From the NCBI GenBank assembly GCA_959347315.1, contig OY365820.1, positions 116,652-180,651 of the forward strand: a DNA stretch of 64,000 nt. The letters are read 5' to 3'. The stretch is from Bimastos eiseni (lineage: Eukaryota; Annelida; Clitellata; Crassiclitellata; Lumbricidae). The notes beneath the pieces are model-generated. The model worked only from the letters and a program-made list of their open reading frames with translations. It had not been told where the DNA came from and did not search any database. Shown here in pieces: positions 46,226 through 57,834 of this stretch (within the stretch, counting starts at the first letter, position 1; each line of letters begins with the position of its first letter). The translations under genes were made by a program, and so were the position numbers.

Positions 46226-46446
46226 CAATTCATTCATTCAATTACTCATTCATTCATTCAATCATTCATTCATTCAATCATGCATTCATTCATTCAATCA
46301 TTCATTCATCTATTTCCTCATTCATTCATTCATTTGATCATTCATCTATTTCCTCATTCATTCATTCATTTGATCATTCAATCATGCATTCATTCATTTA
46401 ATCATTCATTCATCTATTTCCTCATTCATTCATTCATTTGATCATT
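46226..46446 (+). repeat. CATT tetranucleotide array with a 52- to 60-bp superstructure
   Basis: ATTCATTCATTCA runs interrupted by CATCTATTTCCTC and TTTGATC words, giving SFIHSFIHS frames. Not coding. Confidence 0.88.
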
Positions 46447-47118
46447 CGCTACCTTACTGTTACCTTAATATTTCATTTTGCCCTCCCTATTGGACCTTAC
46501 TCGCTAAATTCTTTCACATTGTCAAAATTCTGAATGTATCATTTTGAGGAAGATAAAAAGAGCTTGTTTATCTTGGTTACTTTGTTTTTTTGTATATTTT
46601 TTGTTTGTTTGTTTTACCTTCATTCTGTCGCCTCTAAAGGTTCGAACCCCGACAGCAAAGACAATGGATCATTAACAGTGCTCCCACAGAGTCACGTGAT
46701 CAAATGAACCACTTGATGATCAATTTGGTTCATGTTAGGTCGAACCAGTTTGCCTAGTAGTTGACTCAGATGAAAAATATCTCAAGTGATTGTTCAAAAC
46801 GATTTTCAAGCACGTCATTAACTCATGCGATTTCAATGAATTAATATGAAGTTCATGAAACACTTTCTCCTAAACACAGGTGGTTTAAGCGTATATCACT
46901 AAAACCTTTCTTTGTGATCTTTGTGATGTTATCATGTTACATGAAAGGCATTAATACCAACACAATGGAAATGAATGAGGATATCAATGAAAGAGTGAAT
47001 GATAGCGATCAATGAATTGAATGAGAGATTGAATATGTGAACGAATTGCGGATGAAATGACCGATTAAATGACTGGGTGATTCATTTAATGGTTAAATGA
47101 CTGAGCAAATTACTTATT
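46447..47118. other. No gene recognised
   Basis: GGTTCGAACCCC at 46639-46650 resembles a tRNA B-box, but no tRNA cloverleaf can be drawn around it. ATGAATGA-like words increase towards the following array. Confidence 0.5.
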
Positions 47119-47744
47119 AGAGTGAGTGAGTGAGTGAGTGAGTGAGTGAGTGAGTGAGTGAGTGAGTGAGTGAGTGAGTGAGTGAGTGAGTGAGTGAGTG
47201 AGTGAGTGAGTGAGTGAGTGAGTGAGTGAGTGAGTGAGTGAGTGAGTGAGTGAGTGAGTGAGTGAGTGAGTGAGTGAGTGAGTGAGTGAGTGAGTGAGTG
47301 AGTGAGTGAGTGAGTGAGTGAGTGAGTGAGTGAGTGAGTGAGTGAGTGAGTGAGTGAGTGAGTGAGTGAGTGAGTGAGTGAGTGAGTGAGTGAGTGAGTG
47401 AGTGAGTGAGTGAGTGAGTGAGTGAGTGAGTGAGTGAGTGAGTGAGTGAGTGAGTGAGTGAGTGAGTGAGTGAGTGAGTGAGTGAGTGAGTGAGTGAGTG
47501 AGTGAGTGAGTGAGTGAGTGAGTGAGTGAGTGAGTGAGTGAGTGAGTGAGTGAGTGAGTGAGTGAGTGAGTGAGTGAGTGAGTGAGTGAGTGAGTGAGTG
47601 AGTGAGTGAGTGAGTGAGTGAGTGAGTGAGTGAGTGAGTGAGTGAGTGAGTGAGTGAGTGAGTGAGTGAGTGAGTGAGTGAGTGAGTGAGTGAGTGAGTG
47701 AGTGAGTGAGTGAGTGAGTGAGTGAGTGAGTGAGTGAGTGAGTG
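47119..47744 (+). repeat. Pure GAGT tetranucleotide microsatellite, about 156 units
   Basis: 626 bp of uninterrupted GAGT. The minus-strand THSL frame of 221 residues is an artefact. This is the longest pure array in the window. Confidence 0.98.
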
Positions 47745-48371
47745 CTAAATTATAATTCATCATTTTTAGAATCACTGCAGCTGATGGATGCGAAGATGTT
47801 TCTGACCAGATAACTGCGAATCATAAATTCAAAGTTCCCTCTGTTAAAACGGATAACTGCCCTCCAAGCACTGACATCTCATTCTATTCTCAATAATAGT
47901 ACGGCTGATAAAATCCATAATTCACGGAAATCGTTCAATAATAGAAGATTTTTAGGGTAAATACGTCCAACATGTTGTGGAAAAGATCTTGGAGTTAATC
48001 AACGCCGCAAAATTAACATTTAAAGTAATGTTATCGATTTTGTACGGTGAGCGATTATAGGTAATATCACGTATAGCGACATTAGTTTGCTGTAAGCATT
48101 GTATGATTGAATGTCTATAGACAAGGAAATGAATGATTGTGTTCTGAGGTTCGAGGATGACATCGATCTAGCATTAGTTGATTCATTCAAATCAACAACG
48201 GTGGTAATGATATAGTCAACACATTGGCCTCTCATACCCACCCAGGCATTGGCAGCTGATTCCTATCCAAGCAACGAGATATCATTCCATTCAAGGCATT
48301 GGCATAATTATATCTCACAATATTCCTAGTATTTGCATCTCATTTTAGACTACACAGGTTTGTAAGTCACT

Positions 48372-48450
48372 GAACCATGAAACTCTGCCACTTCCTTGCA
48401 GTTCATCAGTGCCAGTCCCAATCCTGGAAAATCGAGGAGGGTTCTGCGGC
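48372..48450 (-). repeat. Dispersed repeat family with core CTTGGGACTGGCA
   Basis: On the minus strand it reads CCTCCT, then TTCCAGGATTGGGACTGGCA, then a GAGTTT block, aligning with 38224-38300 and 58728-58800. Confidence 0.7.
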
Positions 48451-48835
48451 GGTTTCACGGCCCTCCCAGGTGAAACAACAGCTTGCAACAGAAACGATAC
48501 AGATGCCGTCCAATGTGGTAAGGAACCACAAGAACATTGAACACGAGGTTATTATAGTCAACTGAAATTAGTTTATTATACCATCTTTTTCAGTGATTTT
48601 CTACGATTCAATCGACTTCAAACAATGACTCACCAAAACCAAACTGAATAAATCAGATCATCATCTGACTGATCTCTGACCCGAGAATCAGATTCAGACA
48701 TTCAATCTGACGTCATATGTTGAAGTGGAACGAAATAAAGTTGGTTGGAACTAGGATTAACCGATCAGATTCTGTCCTTCTGTCGTAAAACATACGGCTC
48801 ATCAGATCTGATTAGCTTTGCTAATGAACTTCGCT

Positions 48836-48865
48836 TGTGAATAAGCTGGTGCCCTGCGCTTGGCT
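48836..48865 (+). repeat. Dispersed repeat with core AATAAGCTGGTGCCC
   Basis: Reads GTGAATAAGCTGGTGCCCTG, the best match to a consensus of the four copies. Confidence 0.7.
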
Positions 48866-50755
48866 TTCAAGTGGCGCCTTAGAAGTTTGGAGGTTACTAT
48901 TACGATTGTGGTCGATTCGTTGGTACATACCGAGAGTCATCTTCAAATCTTTATCTTACTCTGACTATTAGTGAATGTTGAGTGAACAGTATTTGTAATG
49001 TTTCTCTTACCGTTAACTGGTACACGAAAGTCGACTTTTCAGTCGAAGACGGAAGGCACTCCTCTCGTTCGTCGCCCACAGCAGAGACTTGTTTTCGCAC
49101 ACAGTCGTAGGTAGAAGGGCAGAGAGGGAGTCGAAAGAAGGGAGGGACTGCAGGGCGATGCAGCAGCCGACGACCCACCAACGGCGGCCAATTAGTCTCT
49201 CTATCTCTCTTTCTCAATCGTTGGTGTTGATCGAAGGCTGAGTGGTCTTACGCTGTTGAACGTTGCTCTTCAGATAATGGTCACAATCAGGATCTCGGCT
49301 CTGCTGCTCCGTCGCCTAGGTGTGCAGCCCAAGAGAGTCACACGCGCAAATAGACAGAGAGAGAGAGACCAAGAGAGACAGAGTCAGACAACACGAAGTC
49401 GTTACTCTCCTATAAGTGAGACTATTATGTATCAGTTATCTCGACAAAGGCTGATCCCCACTCATGACAACTCTCTCCCTGTACGAACATGCTGCTGCTG
49501 CTCCAGAGACGTTCATGTAGCGTCCACGTTCTAATTTTCCGATCAGTTAACATCATCGACCTTACTTCGTCTTTACGTACCTCTACAAAATTTAATCTCA
49601 TCATATCGAATCTCTACCTTCCTCAGCCTTATAAGTCATCGTACATTTTCTTGTATCCTTTCTTACCTTATGCTATCTTATATCAACCTGCAGAACAGTT
49701 ACTCCAGGGCTGTAATATACATCTACGAAATGAGAAAATTATTCATATTATTTGTATTAAAACCATCCATTTAGAAAATGTCAAAGATGTGAGCATTTAG
49801 GGTCAACCACAAGGTTAATTACTTTGTAATTAGATTCCGGTAATAGAATTATCGGATTTTGGAGTTTGCAACTTATTCGGTGATATCTGTCCCAGTCAAG
49901 AGCCGAGAGCGGATCAACGTAATAATTATTATCTGGTGAACGACAGAGAGACTTTTTAAGAAATAAAGTAGGAGTGCGGAAATTAACGATTAATTAATCG
50001 AATCATTGTTTTTTTGCCCATCACTAACATGTACCGGAAGTCTGGAAGCAACAATAAAAACTTGTAAACATTGCAACACGGTGGCGGATTGTAATCAAGC
50101 TATCAAAATAATATAAACGTATATCAGGTCGATTAGATGTGCATGAACATTTTGGATTTAAATTATTGGCTAACGGAAATCTCTAAAATGCTGATATATA
50201 ACATTTGTTGCATTCATTTCGACAAATCTTTTGCATACCATGGATCTAACACTTCAATATGAGCAAGAAAACCGCCGTGTTATTTTCTGTTTGTGACTAA
50301 AGTCAAAAACTGAGAATTATAATTGAAGTGTTATTAATTTGTCTGACAAATGTAACTATAAATTTAATCGAAATAGACTATTAATTAATCGTTTATTTTT
50401 CCAAAGTTAACTATTAAAATTAAATTAATCGTTACCACTCCTAAAATAAAGCTTTCTCCATTTCAGAAAATCAAACTTCGATGAGTTGAACAATGAAGAC
50501 TGAAGATGCAGAGCAAGATGTATTATGTTGTAATGGGCTGCAAGACGTTCCTACTGAATTACTAATTTATTATAAAATATCCCAAATGTCTCAGTGCCAC
50601 TCAAAAGCCTTGTCATGGATGGGCTTGGGCGATTATTAATATCACAACTCGTGATATTGACTCAGTTCCTCAGTAAATGTCGATCAATCGAGTATTTTTT
50701 ACCCTCGATTAATCTATTAGTAAAATTCGATTAATCCGTTAGTTACAAGAAGCAA

Positions 50756-50822
50756 GAAGGTCGTTTTCGGTGAATTAACTGCAGTCATCATGACTGCAGT
50801 TAATTCACCGAAAACGACTTTC
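50756..50822. other. Near-perfect palindrome, 29-bp arms around one base
   Basis: 50760-50788 is the exact reverse complement of 50790-50818, with a single C between. Beyond one G/T mismatch three more pairs extend it to 50756/50822. The arms contain TTTTCGGTGAATTAACTGCA. With essentially no loop it would extrude as a cruciform. It could be a foldback element, a functional site or a foldback assembly artefact. Confidence 0.88.
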
Positions 50823-51323
50823 CACGCAAAACTTCAACTTCAGTCGCGTCTCGTGAAATACAGCATTAGCTTCAAATAAACCAGAGTGTCTCATATAATC
50901 ATATTATAAGACTAGACTAAGGTTACAGCCTAGCTTCGCCTGGGATTGAATTTGATCTCATCGGGTCCGAGTCTTCGCCTCTGAAATACGCTTCATTTCA
51001 TGGGCGAGTGCTCCATATGACGAGCACTCTGAGTTGGACCGAGTAATATAACTGACGCGCCTGATTTGCATATTGAAATTAACATTGCTTTGGGATGATG
51101 CGAATGCAAATGGCGGTTGTCACCCTATTGAGTGAAGGCAATTCGAAACTAAGAATGATCAAATACCGTAAATTAAAGTAAATTTTTTGCTGAAAATGGT
51201 AAGGTTCACATAGAAATTCGCATGAGAACGTATTGTACAATTTCTATGTTGCCAGATCGTTTGTGAGCATTTCCTGGGTCCAAGAGAAACCTTTTCCGCT
51301 TTCTAGTTTAGATTGCAGACGGC
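50823..51323. other. No gene recognised; 3' flank of gene B
   Basis: Includes GAGTGCTC and GAGCACTC as an 8-bp inverted repeat near 51006-51029. No AATAAA is visible close after the gene B stop. Confidence 0.5.
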
Positions 51324-52606
51324 TTAGAAGCCTTGAAGGAGTTCCTTAAGAGATTCACATCTGTCAGTCTCACGAACGAATTCCTCTTCCGTTATAAAAC
51401 CGTCTTTATTATCGTCGAAAGCCAACAGAACTTCTTTGGCCGACGTCGCCGCTCTCTCTTCGGGATTCGGAAAACGTTTCGCTTTGTAGATTGCCTGAAA
51501 CAACGACGACAACAGGAGACAACGACACTTCATCAGCTATGATAATATGGACAACAGATGCAACACGATGTGAGATTGTAATAATAAAAATAAATAAGAT
51601 AATAAAAATTAAAAAGATAATAAGAATTATTAGAGTAATAAGAATAAGAACATTAATGATAATTGTTATAATAATTATGATTGTCAGCTATAAATAAGCA
51701 TTAGTTATCTATTTTAAAACTAACGATCAACAAATAGTTAGCCTTATATTCCCCAATATTAAAATTGATCTTTGCTTATCATTTAATAGAATTATTAATA
51801 TTAATTGCTAACCAATATTCTTTCATGTTTTTAGTCTAGTTATACTGTTCAGTTCCAATGTATTCCTCAAACCAATTAAGTGAACAAACGAAGATGCAAA
51901 GACTCTTTTGGGTTCAACTATGAAACGTGTTTTGTTGATTATATTACGGATGTGAGCTAACCAAATTTCTCACGCGGAACTGAGGTGGAAGATATAAACA
52001 GATCAGTTTTTGATAGTAACTGCTAACGGAAAACGCTTTTCATTCAGCTTTCACCACAATATTATCATATTTACAACCACCTTCGTCATCGAATATAACA
52101 AGCGGTCTTCAAAATAATTATTAAATAGGAAATTAAATGTTAAATTATGCAGATGGAAATAATAAACACCTGACGAAAGTCTACCTCCTTCTAAACTACT
52201 GAAATGGAAGGAAAGCGATTGAACTGACCGTCAGAACCGTTTCAATTTCGCGTAGAGTAAGTTTTCCATTTCCATCCAAGTCGTAGAGACGGAAAGCCCA
52301 CTTCAGTTTATCCTCTTTCGTTCCACGCTGAGCGATGTTCACAGTCATCAGAAACTCACGGAAATCAATGACCCCGTTCTCGTCAAGGTCATACGTTCGG
52401 AAGATGTGGTCCGTGAACTCCGTGGCATCTCCTGCTGGAAATAGCTTCGTGTACATGACCATAAACTCGTATTTTCGTATACGTCCACTGGGGAACTCGG
52501 CCTTGAACTTGGTGAACCAGTCGTTGATCTCGTCCTTCGAGAACTTTGTTCCGTTGAGAAGATCCTTGAAATCCGTTGAGTTCAGTGTCGTCTGTTTCGG
52601 TCCCAT
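51324..52606 (-). CDS. Neuronal calcium sensor family protein B (two coding exons)
   Basis: Exon 1 is 52606-52229 (126 codons) and exon 2 is 51494-51324 (56 codons plus TAA), phase 0 at ETVLT/AIYKA: 182 residues, the same as A. Likely a calcium-switched membrane sensor by family. Seen: degenerate EF1 (FPSG); intact EF2 DLDENGVIDFRE (73-84), EF3 DLDGNGKLTLRE (109-120) and EF4 DDNKDGFITEEE (152-163); ends KELLQGF. Donor is GTCAGT, acceptor is GTTTCAG; the intron is 734 bp. I chose the Met at 52606 because MGPKQTTL aligns with MGKNQTKL of A; an in-frame Met three codons upstream (52615) is less likely. Pro after Gly2 is unusual for N-myristoylation, so membrane attachment is uncertain. TATTTTTAAAG shortly upstream of the ATG may be a 5'UTR acceptor. 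The middle of the family in a tandem series with A and C. Confidence 0.92.
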
Positions 52607-53394
52607 CGCGATCAAAATCTTTCCTTCAGATGACCTTTAAAAATAGAGATCAGCTTAGAAATATGTGCTGGACTCCTCTAAAGCATTTCTGACAAACAGT
52701 TAATTCTTTGTTTGATTGGAAAATCGTTCGATGTCTTGTTTGCTGTGGGATTGCTTTGGTAAATACATGGATGATTTATGCATTACATTCGATTGCTATA
52801 TTGGCGCTGCTAATACTTCATATCCATGTCTACCTATCGGGTTTATGTGTCATGACAATCCTTCTCCTTCTCCTATTCTTCTTTTTCTTCTTCTTCTTCA
52901 TCCTCATCCTCCGATCCTCCCCTTCTATTCTTCCTCCAGTTCCTCCTCCCCTTTTTCCTGATTTAGACCCTCTCAGAAGACCGAACTGGCCACGAAACAA
53001 ATTTCACAGATGGACAAAATACAAAAAACCTGTTGACTGAGGTTCAGAAGAATTTCGTTTCTGTTGAAATGAGATGACAAGGGATTCGTCGGAGGAAAGT
53101 TTGAAGCGCAACACTGCGATTGCTATTAAATCTCTAAGAAAGAGATGAAATACTCAGATATAATGTTCCATTTGAATGTAGTCTTTAGCTTTTAAAAGTT
53201 CGCAGCTATCTGTAGCGCTATGAAAAATTTGTACATAGGCTATATATATAGCGACCAAATTCCTTTCAGTGCGCCACTGAAAGAAATTTTGTCGTTATAT
53301 TATATGTATAAATCAAAAGCCTAAGGTACATAAGATCTCTTGTAAAGCGAAACAGACAATATTATTCACAAATTTAAAACACTCGCAAGGTCAC
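52607..53394. other. Upstream region of gene B; no other gene recognised
   Basis: A pyrimidine-rich TTC/TCC patch lies at 52860-52960. No promoter element can be placed. Confidence 0.45.
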
Positions 53395-53805
53395 ACCTAA
53401 ATGCGTGTGATATTCTGACAATCGCCAGGAGAAGATGCTCTTTGATTTCCAAATCCTTGAAAGCAAAGGAGAAATAATGAGTTTTGAGTCGCTTTCTTGA
53501 AGGAACGAAGTGATTTCGCGTTACGAAGAGAGTGGTAGTCCATTCAGAGAGGACTAGAGATATGAAAGGCACGATAGCCCATAAATACAGTTCTGCATCG
53601 TTGCTCAGCCAAAAGACCTATCGCAGGCAAAAAGAGAGGATGTAAGGAGTGAGCGGTTCATTGAGATTGTCAGGTATGCTGTGCTGAGGGCCTTGTGGGT
53701 CAAACAATTCAACTTAAACTTAATTTCAGATTCAACAAAAGTTGAATACAATTGTTGAATTAGGCGAATCCTCAGCCAATTCAGAGAATATGAAAATAAC
53801 GATGA
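53395..53805 (-). mobile_element. CR1-like LINE, degenerate C-terminal fragment
   Basis: Minus-strand translation gives IKFKLNCLTHKALSTAYL, then MNRSLLTSSLFACDRSFG. After a stop, another frame gives LNGLPL and a third gives KRLKTHYFSFAFK. These match the RI.FKL..L.HKAL....P.YL, LRSS, WN.LP and KTHLF blocks after the reverse-transcriptase domain. Frames change between blocks, so it is a dead copy. Just upstream on the same strand GGAAGGTGAGTC (about 53828-53839) looks like a splice donor but has no supporting exon. Confidence 0.75.
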
Positions 53806-54344
53806 CAACGATCAAAAATATTGACTCACCTTCCGACTGAATACGATATTCCTCTAAAACCTGATAAAATGGAACCACTCAAATGAAACGTAACCGTTGG
53901 TCCTACCAGTCTAACTAGGTCAACGCAGTCACTCAGGCAGATCAGCCTATTTTGGCAATGAGCCTATAACGCAGGCTTCTTCACCCCCGCAAAGGCCTAC
54001 ACCACAGGGCAGAGCGACCCTGCTACTAAGCGCCAAACGCCAAGTGACATGGTTGGCAACACGGCACAGGGAATGACTCGGCCTTGTTCCTAAGACGCCG
54101 TTTATTACTTGACTGAGTAGGATGTCTACTATCCGTTGGTCACGCATGAGTCGCTGATTAAAATTTATTAATGCGTTTCCGCAGAAGCTCATCTGAAAAT
54201 CAAAAGGAGTAAAAAGATTGCCAGACAATTTGTATTTTTAACCAGATATTCTTTAGGGCTAATAAGTAATCACTCAGGCTATTTAAATAAAGTCTAAGGT
54301 ACTAATAGATCAGCCCATTTAAGTATTTCTCTTTATTATTTTTA

Positions 54345-54500
54345 AATATCTCTAGAGCGTTTCTAGTATGGTAAACCGTTCAGAAGCGCTCCCTATGCGC
54401 AAGTCCTCGCGAGAAGAATTTTCAGAGAGAAAAACGACGAACTCAAGCTTCTGACGTTGCTGAGGAGTACCAAACCAGATAACTGAGTTTTAGAAGCATT

Positions 54501-54552
<52 letters not shown>

Positions 54553-55560
54553 GGCGATTAGATGACATCCAGGAGTCAAGAAGGTCATATAGAGATTGAA
54601 TACTTTCAAATAGAAGCAACTGGGATGATTAGGGGGTCATGAGCAGTGTACTGCATGGCAGTGAACTGCCTGCAGTGTACATCATCAGCTAATTGATGAC
54701 AAATAGCACCAAATTCAAAGAAAAGAGATGAGAGGTAGCCATGTCTAGGATAAACTAGAGGGGGCCGAAAACAGAGCCCTGAGGAGTACCTAATTTAACG
54801 TCAACCCATTTAGTTCTGGAGTTTCAATAACAATCATTTCGGTTCTTTCAGAAAGGTATGAGCCGAACCAACAGAGGGGAAGACCATTGAGGCCATGAGA
54901 GATTTCAGGACGATGAAGAAGAATATCATAATCGACCATGTCAAACGCTGCTGAGACATCATAGAAAGTTAGAAGCGTTACTTCAGACCTATCAATAGCA
55001 GAACAGATGTCAGAAAGTAGAGAAAGGAGGACTGTCTCTGTGGAATGGTGAACCCTAAAGCCAGATTGGTTAGTAGAAAGACGTCCAGATTGCTCAGGAT
55101 AAGGGAGAAACTGGAGAGAAACAAATCGTTCAAGAGTCTTAGAAAGGAAAGATAAATTAGAGATTTTGGCCGTTAGATAAGGCAAAGGTTGGTGTCAAAG
55201 TTAGGTTTTTTTGAGCGAAGGAAAAACAATGCCCATTTATGTGAGGGAGGGTCCTGTTAAGTTAATGTACTGTACCAGGAAAGGAGCAAGCTTGTCGAAA
55301 ATGTTTCTAATGATAAAACTGGGTAGAGGATCTAGTTCGCATGTTTTACAATTAACAGAGGACAAAACTAAACGAAGGTCCGACTCGGATATCAGTCGAA
55401 AACCATCGAAGACAGTACTTAGACGTTGTAGTAAACGTCGTAGGACGTCAGCGTTCGAAGCACGAAGACGGTCAGTCTTTGCTGTCCGCATTTCAAGGAA
55501 TTCAGTAGCGGTGAAAGAAGGAGTTTCACTGGAGCGAGAATTAGAGACTGTTACCTAAGA
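54345..55560 (-). mobile_element. CR1-like LINE, reverse-transcriptase fragment
   Basis: In minus-strand order: SSVNCKTCELDPLPSFIIRN (pre-RT block, about 55380); ISNLSFLSKTLERFV; STNQSGFRVHHSTET; YDVSAAFDMVDYDILL (RT motif A); PLCWFGSYLSERTEM; GTPQGSVFGPL (motif B, other frame, about 54780); AICHQLADDV in place of YADD (motif C, about 54680). A CAGA/GA microsatellite (54504-54552) follows, then WFGTPQQRQKLE joined directly to a C-terminal tail (IGSASERF). Several frame changes, a changed catalytic box and an internal deletion make it inactive. Probably the same family as the other LINE ends here. Confidence 0.85.
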
Positions 55561-57500
55561 CAAAGGCCTAAGTTAATACTAACTCGGACCAATTAAGTAA
55601 CAATTACTTGCTAATCATATAGGCCTATCAGCCGCCTATGTTGAGCGATCTCTGATCAACAACCGAAATGATTTAATTTTCTGCATCTATTAACTTTTAC
55701 AGTTTGCAAGGAAGTCTCTTAAACTCGCAATTTCGATGCAAATGATACCGAATCTATTAATTCAACCATCACTTCCGACTCATGCCGCTGTTGTCACCGG
55801 TGAAAAGGAGGGAAAAGAGGTTAAGGGAGAATGGCTGGTCCTAAGTGATTGAGGTAACCAAATCCAGCTGGAGGGACCCACCGTGGAGAAACTTCTTGAC
55901 TGAGCCATGGAAGTACGCGTCCGAGTTGAGGATCGCAGGGAGGAATTACTGGGTAAGGAGGATACTGGATGGAGTACAGTAGGCCTGCAAAACAGTCCAC
56001 AGGCGACATCTCGCGAATTCTAAGCTAAACGGTTCACATTCGTCTTAGAGTGAATCAACGTTTATACGGTTTACGGCAGATGTTTGACTTTCTAGACTTC
56101 TAGAACTCATTCTCGCTGTATCTGTGTGTTTGGTTGCTTATATCTGTCCGTTCCACTTCTTGTATCTGTCTGTTCTGCTCCCTATATCTATCCATTTTGT
56201 TCCTTGTAGCTGTCCGTTCTGCTAAAATGTTTGCGTCATATCTTGTGCAATGTTCAACCTATACCCAATGAAGACATACGTGGAGCATATAATAAAAGCC
56301 TATATGAAGCATATGCATAATTTACCGTGTCGGTAGGCCTACGTTGCCTCCCAAATATCAACTATTTTTAACTTAAACTTCGTGAGTAAGCAGTCTACTT
56401 CCTCTGACACTAATTCCCACTCACCAACATAATTTACTAAGTCTAACTACCTAGGTTTAGTAATTCTCTAATTATAATTATAATTAAGTTTTAAAGTTAC
56501 ATTTATGCGCCAACAACCATTTTGTTTGAACGTTTTCAATATCTATAGATTGAAAGGGAACTTCTGTCCCTTAGGGATTCTTTCTCTCCCTATACATTGT
56601 TAACTGTCAATCCCAGTTTTTTCTGGAATTCTGTTTGACTGTAAGCCACCAATAAAAAAAATTCTGGTTATGGTCATGGTTATACAAGCACACGTTAGTC
56701 ATATGCCCACAGATGGCAATGAAATACAGAGCAATTTATCTGTTAAATGACAGCTATGAATGAGAATGAGTAGTATAACGAATCATTATTATCATCTAAG
56801 ACATCTAAGACACCATCGCTTCCTCTACAATTGGCTGCCTACGTTAAAGTCAGACGTTGTTTGACTCATTTGAAATAAACGTTTCGGTGAATGTTATGCA
56901 TCACTGAACAATGGCATTTGGTCAGCTACGCATCAGTGAATGCTGTGAACATCCTGTCTCCGTTGAACCTATTCCCAACAGATCGTATTTCTCATTTCAA
57001 TCAAGGAACTAGAACAACTAGACGTCCCTTCATTAGGCTTGCCTATTGAGAGGCAGACATTGGCATAAGGTATTGGCATCTTCATTTTCTTGGCCCCGGC
57101 TTACAAAGGTGGGTGGTCAGTCAGTCCTCTCCCTCGCTATTTCATCTTCCCACCGACAGTCTACGGTCAGTATATTCGGTTGACCACAAGATGACCACCA
57201 GTTTCCACTGTAGAAACCGATAACGGACGATGATAATTTTCAATGTATTTAATACCGGGAGATTTTGCGCTATACAATCGAATTAATACTTAAGGTTATT
57301 TGGACAGACAGACACAATGATTGCGAGCTACATTGAAGTTGTCAGATAGATGGAATTTATGTATCAGATCTTCGTTAAATAAAGAAGAAAATGATGTCGC
57401 CAGCTTCTAATGTCTCCAAAAGCTACATGGTGATTTCGTCTCTACTGCGCTTCAAAGGTCACGGCAGCAGCAGCTAAGGTCAACTCACAGAACGCCTTCA
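55561..57500. other. No gene recognised
   Basis: Unique-looking, AT-rich sequence. Degenerate TGTCCGTTCTGCT-like words occur at about 56145-56222. No frame or element is recognised. Confidence 0.5.
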
Positions 57501-57745
57501 TTGGAGGAGGAGGAGAAGAAGGGGAAGGAAGAGGAGGAGGAGAAAGAGGAGGAAGAGGAGAAGGAGCAGGAGGAGGAAGAGGATGGTGGGAAGGAGGGGA
57601 GAGGGAGAAGAAGAAGAAAGAGTAGAGGGAGGAGTTGGTCTATGACTAGGAATAGGAGGAGGAGATAGAGGGAAGGGGGTTGGAGATGGAAGATGAGGAG
57701 AACGAGGGAGGAAGAGGAAGAGGAAGAGGTGGAGGAGACTTAGAA
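57501..57745 (+). repeat. GGAGGAAGA purine tract downstream of gene C
   Basis: Strongly purine-biased on the plus strand and about 90 bp beyond the gene C stop codon, so it may be transcribed as a pyrimidine-rich 3'UTR on the minus strand. Confidence 0.85.
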
Positions 57746-57834
57746 TCGATAGTCACATTATTGGACAACACAATTGCTTTACAGAGGCTAAGAGCGGCGT
57801 AGGCGTGTAACAGTCGATCGTCTGTTTCTCAGAC

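Larger units (their letters stand above)
47745..50755. other. No gene recognised; two dispersed-repeat copies
   Basis: Copies of the CTTGGGACTGGCA family (48372-48450, minus) and the AATAAGCTGGTGCCC family (48836-48865, plus). A GACAGAGA patch near 49350. The rest is AT-rich unique sequence without a credible frame. Confidence 0.5.

Noticed and set aside
46628..46660. GGTTCGAACCCC, a tRNA B-box look-alike
   Set aside because: The T stem does not pair and no acceptor, D or anticodon arm can be drawn around it; no tRNA or clear tRNA-derived SINE.
47110..47775. THSL-repeat frame of 221 residues
   Set aside because: Translation of a pure tetranucleotide array.
53828..53839. GGAAGGTGAGTC on the minus strand, a strong splice-donor match
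   Set aside because: No open exon with homology precedes it and it sits beside LINE-derived sequence. A 5'UTR exon of gene B remains possible but cannot be supported.
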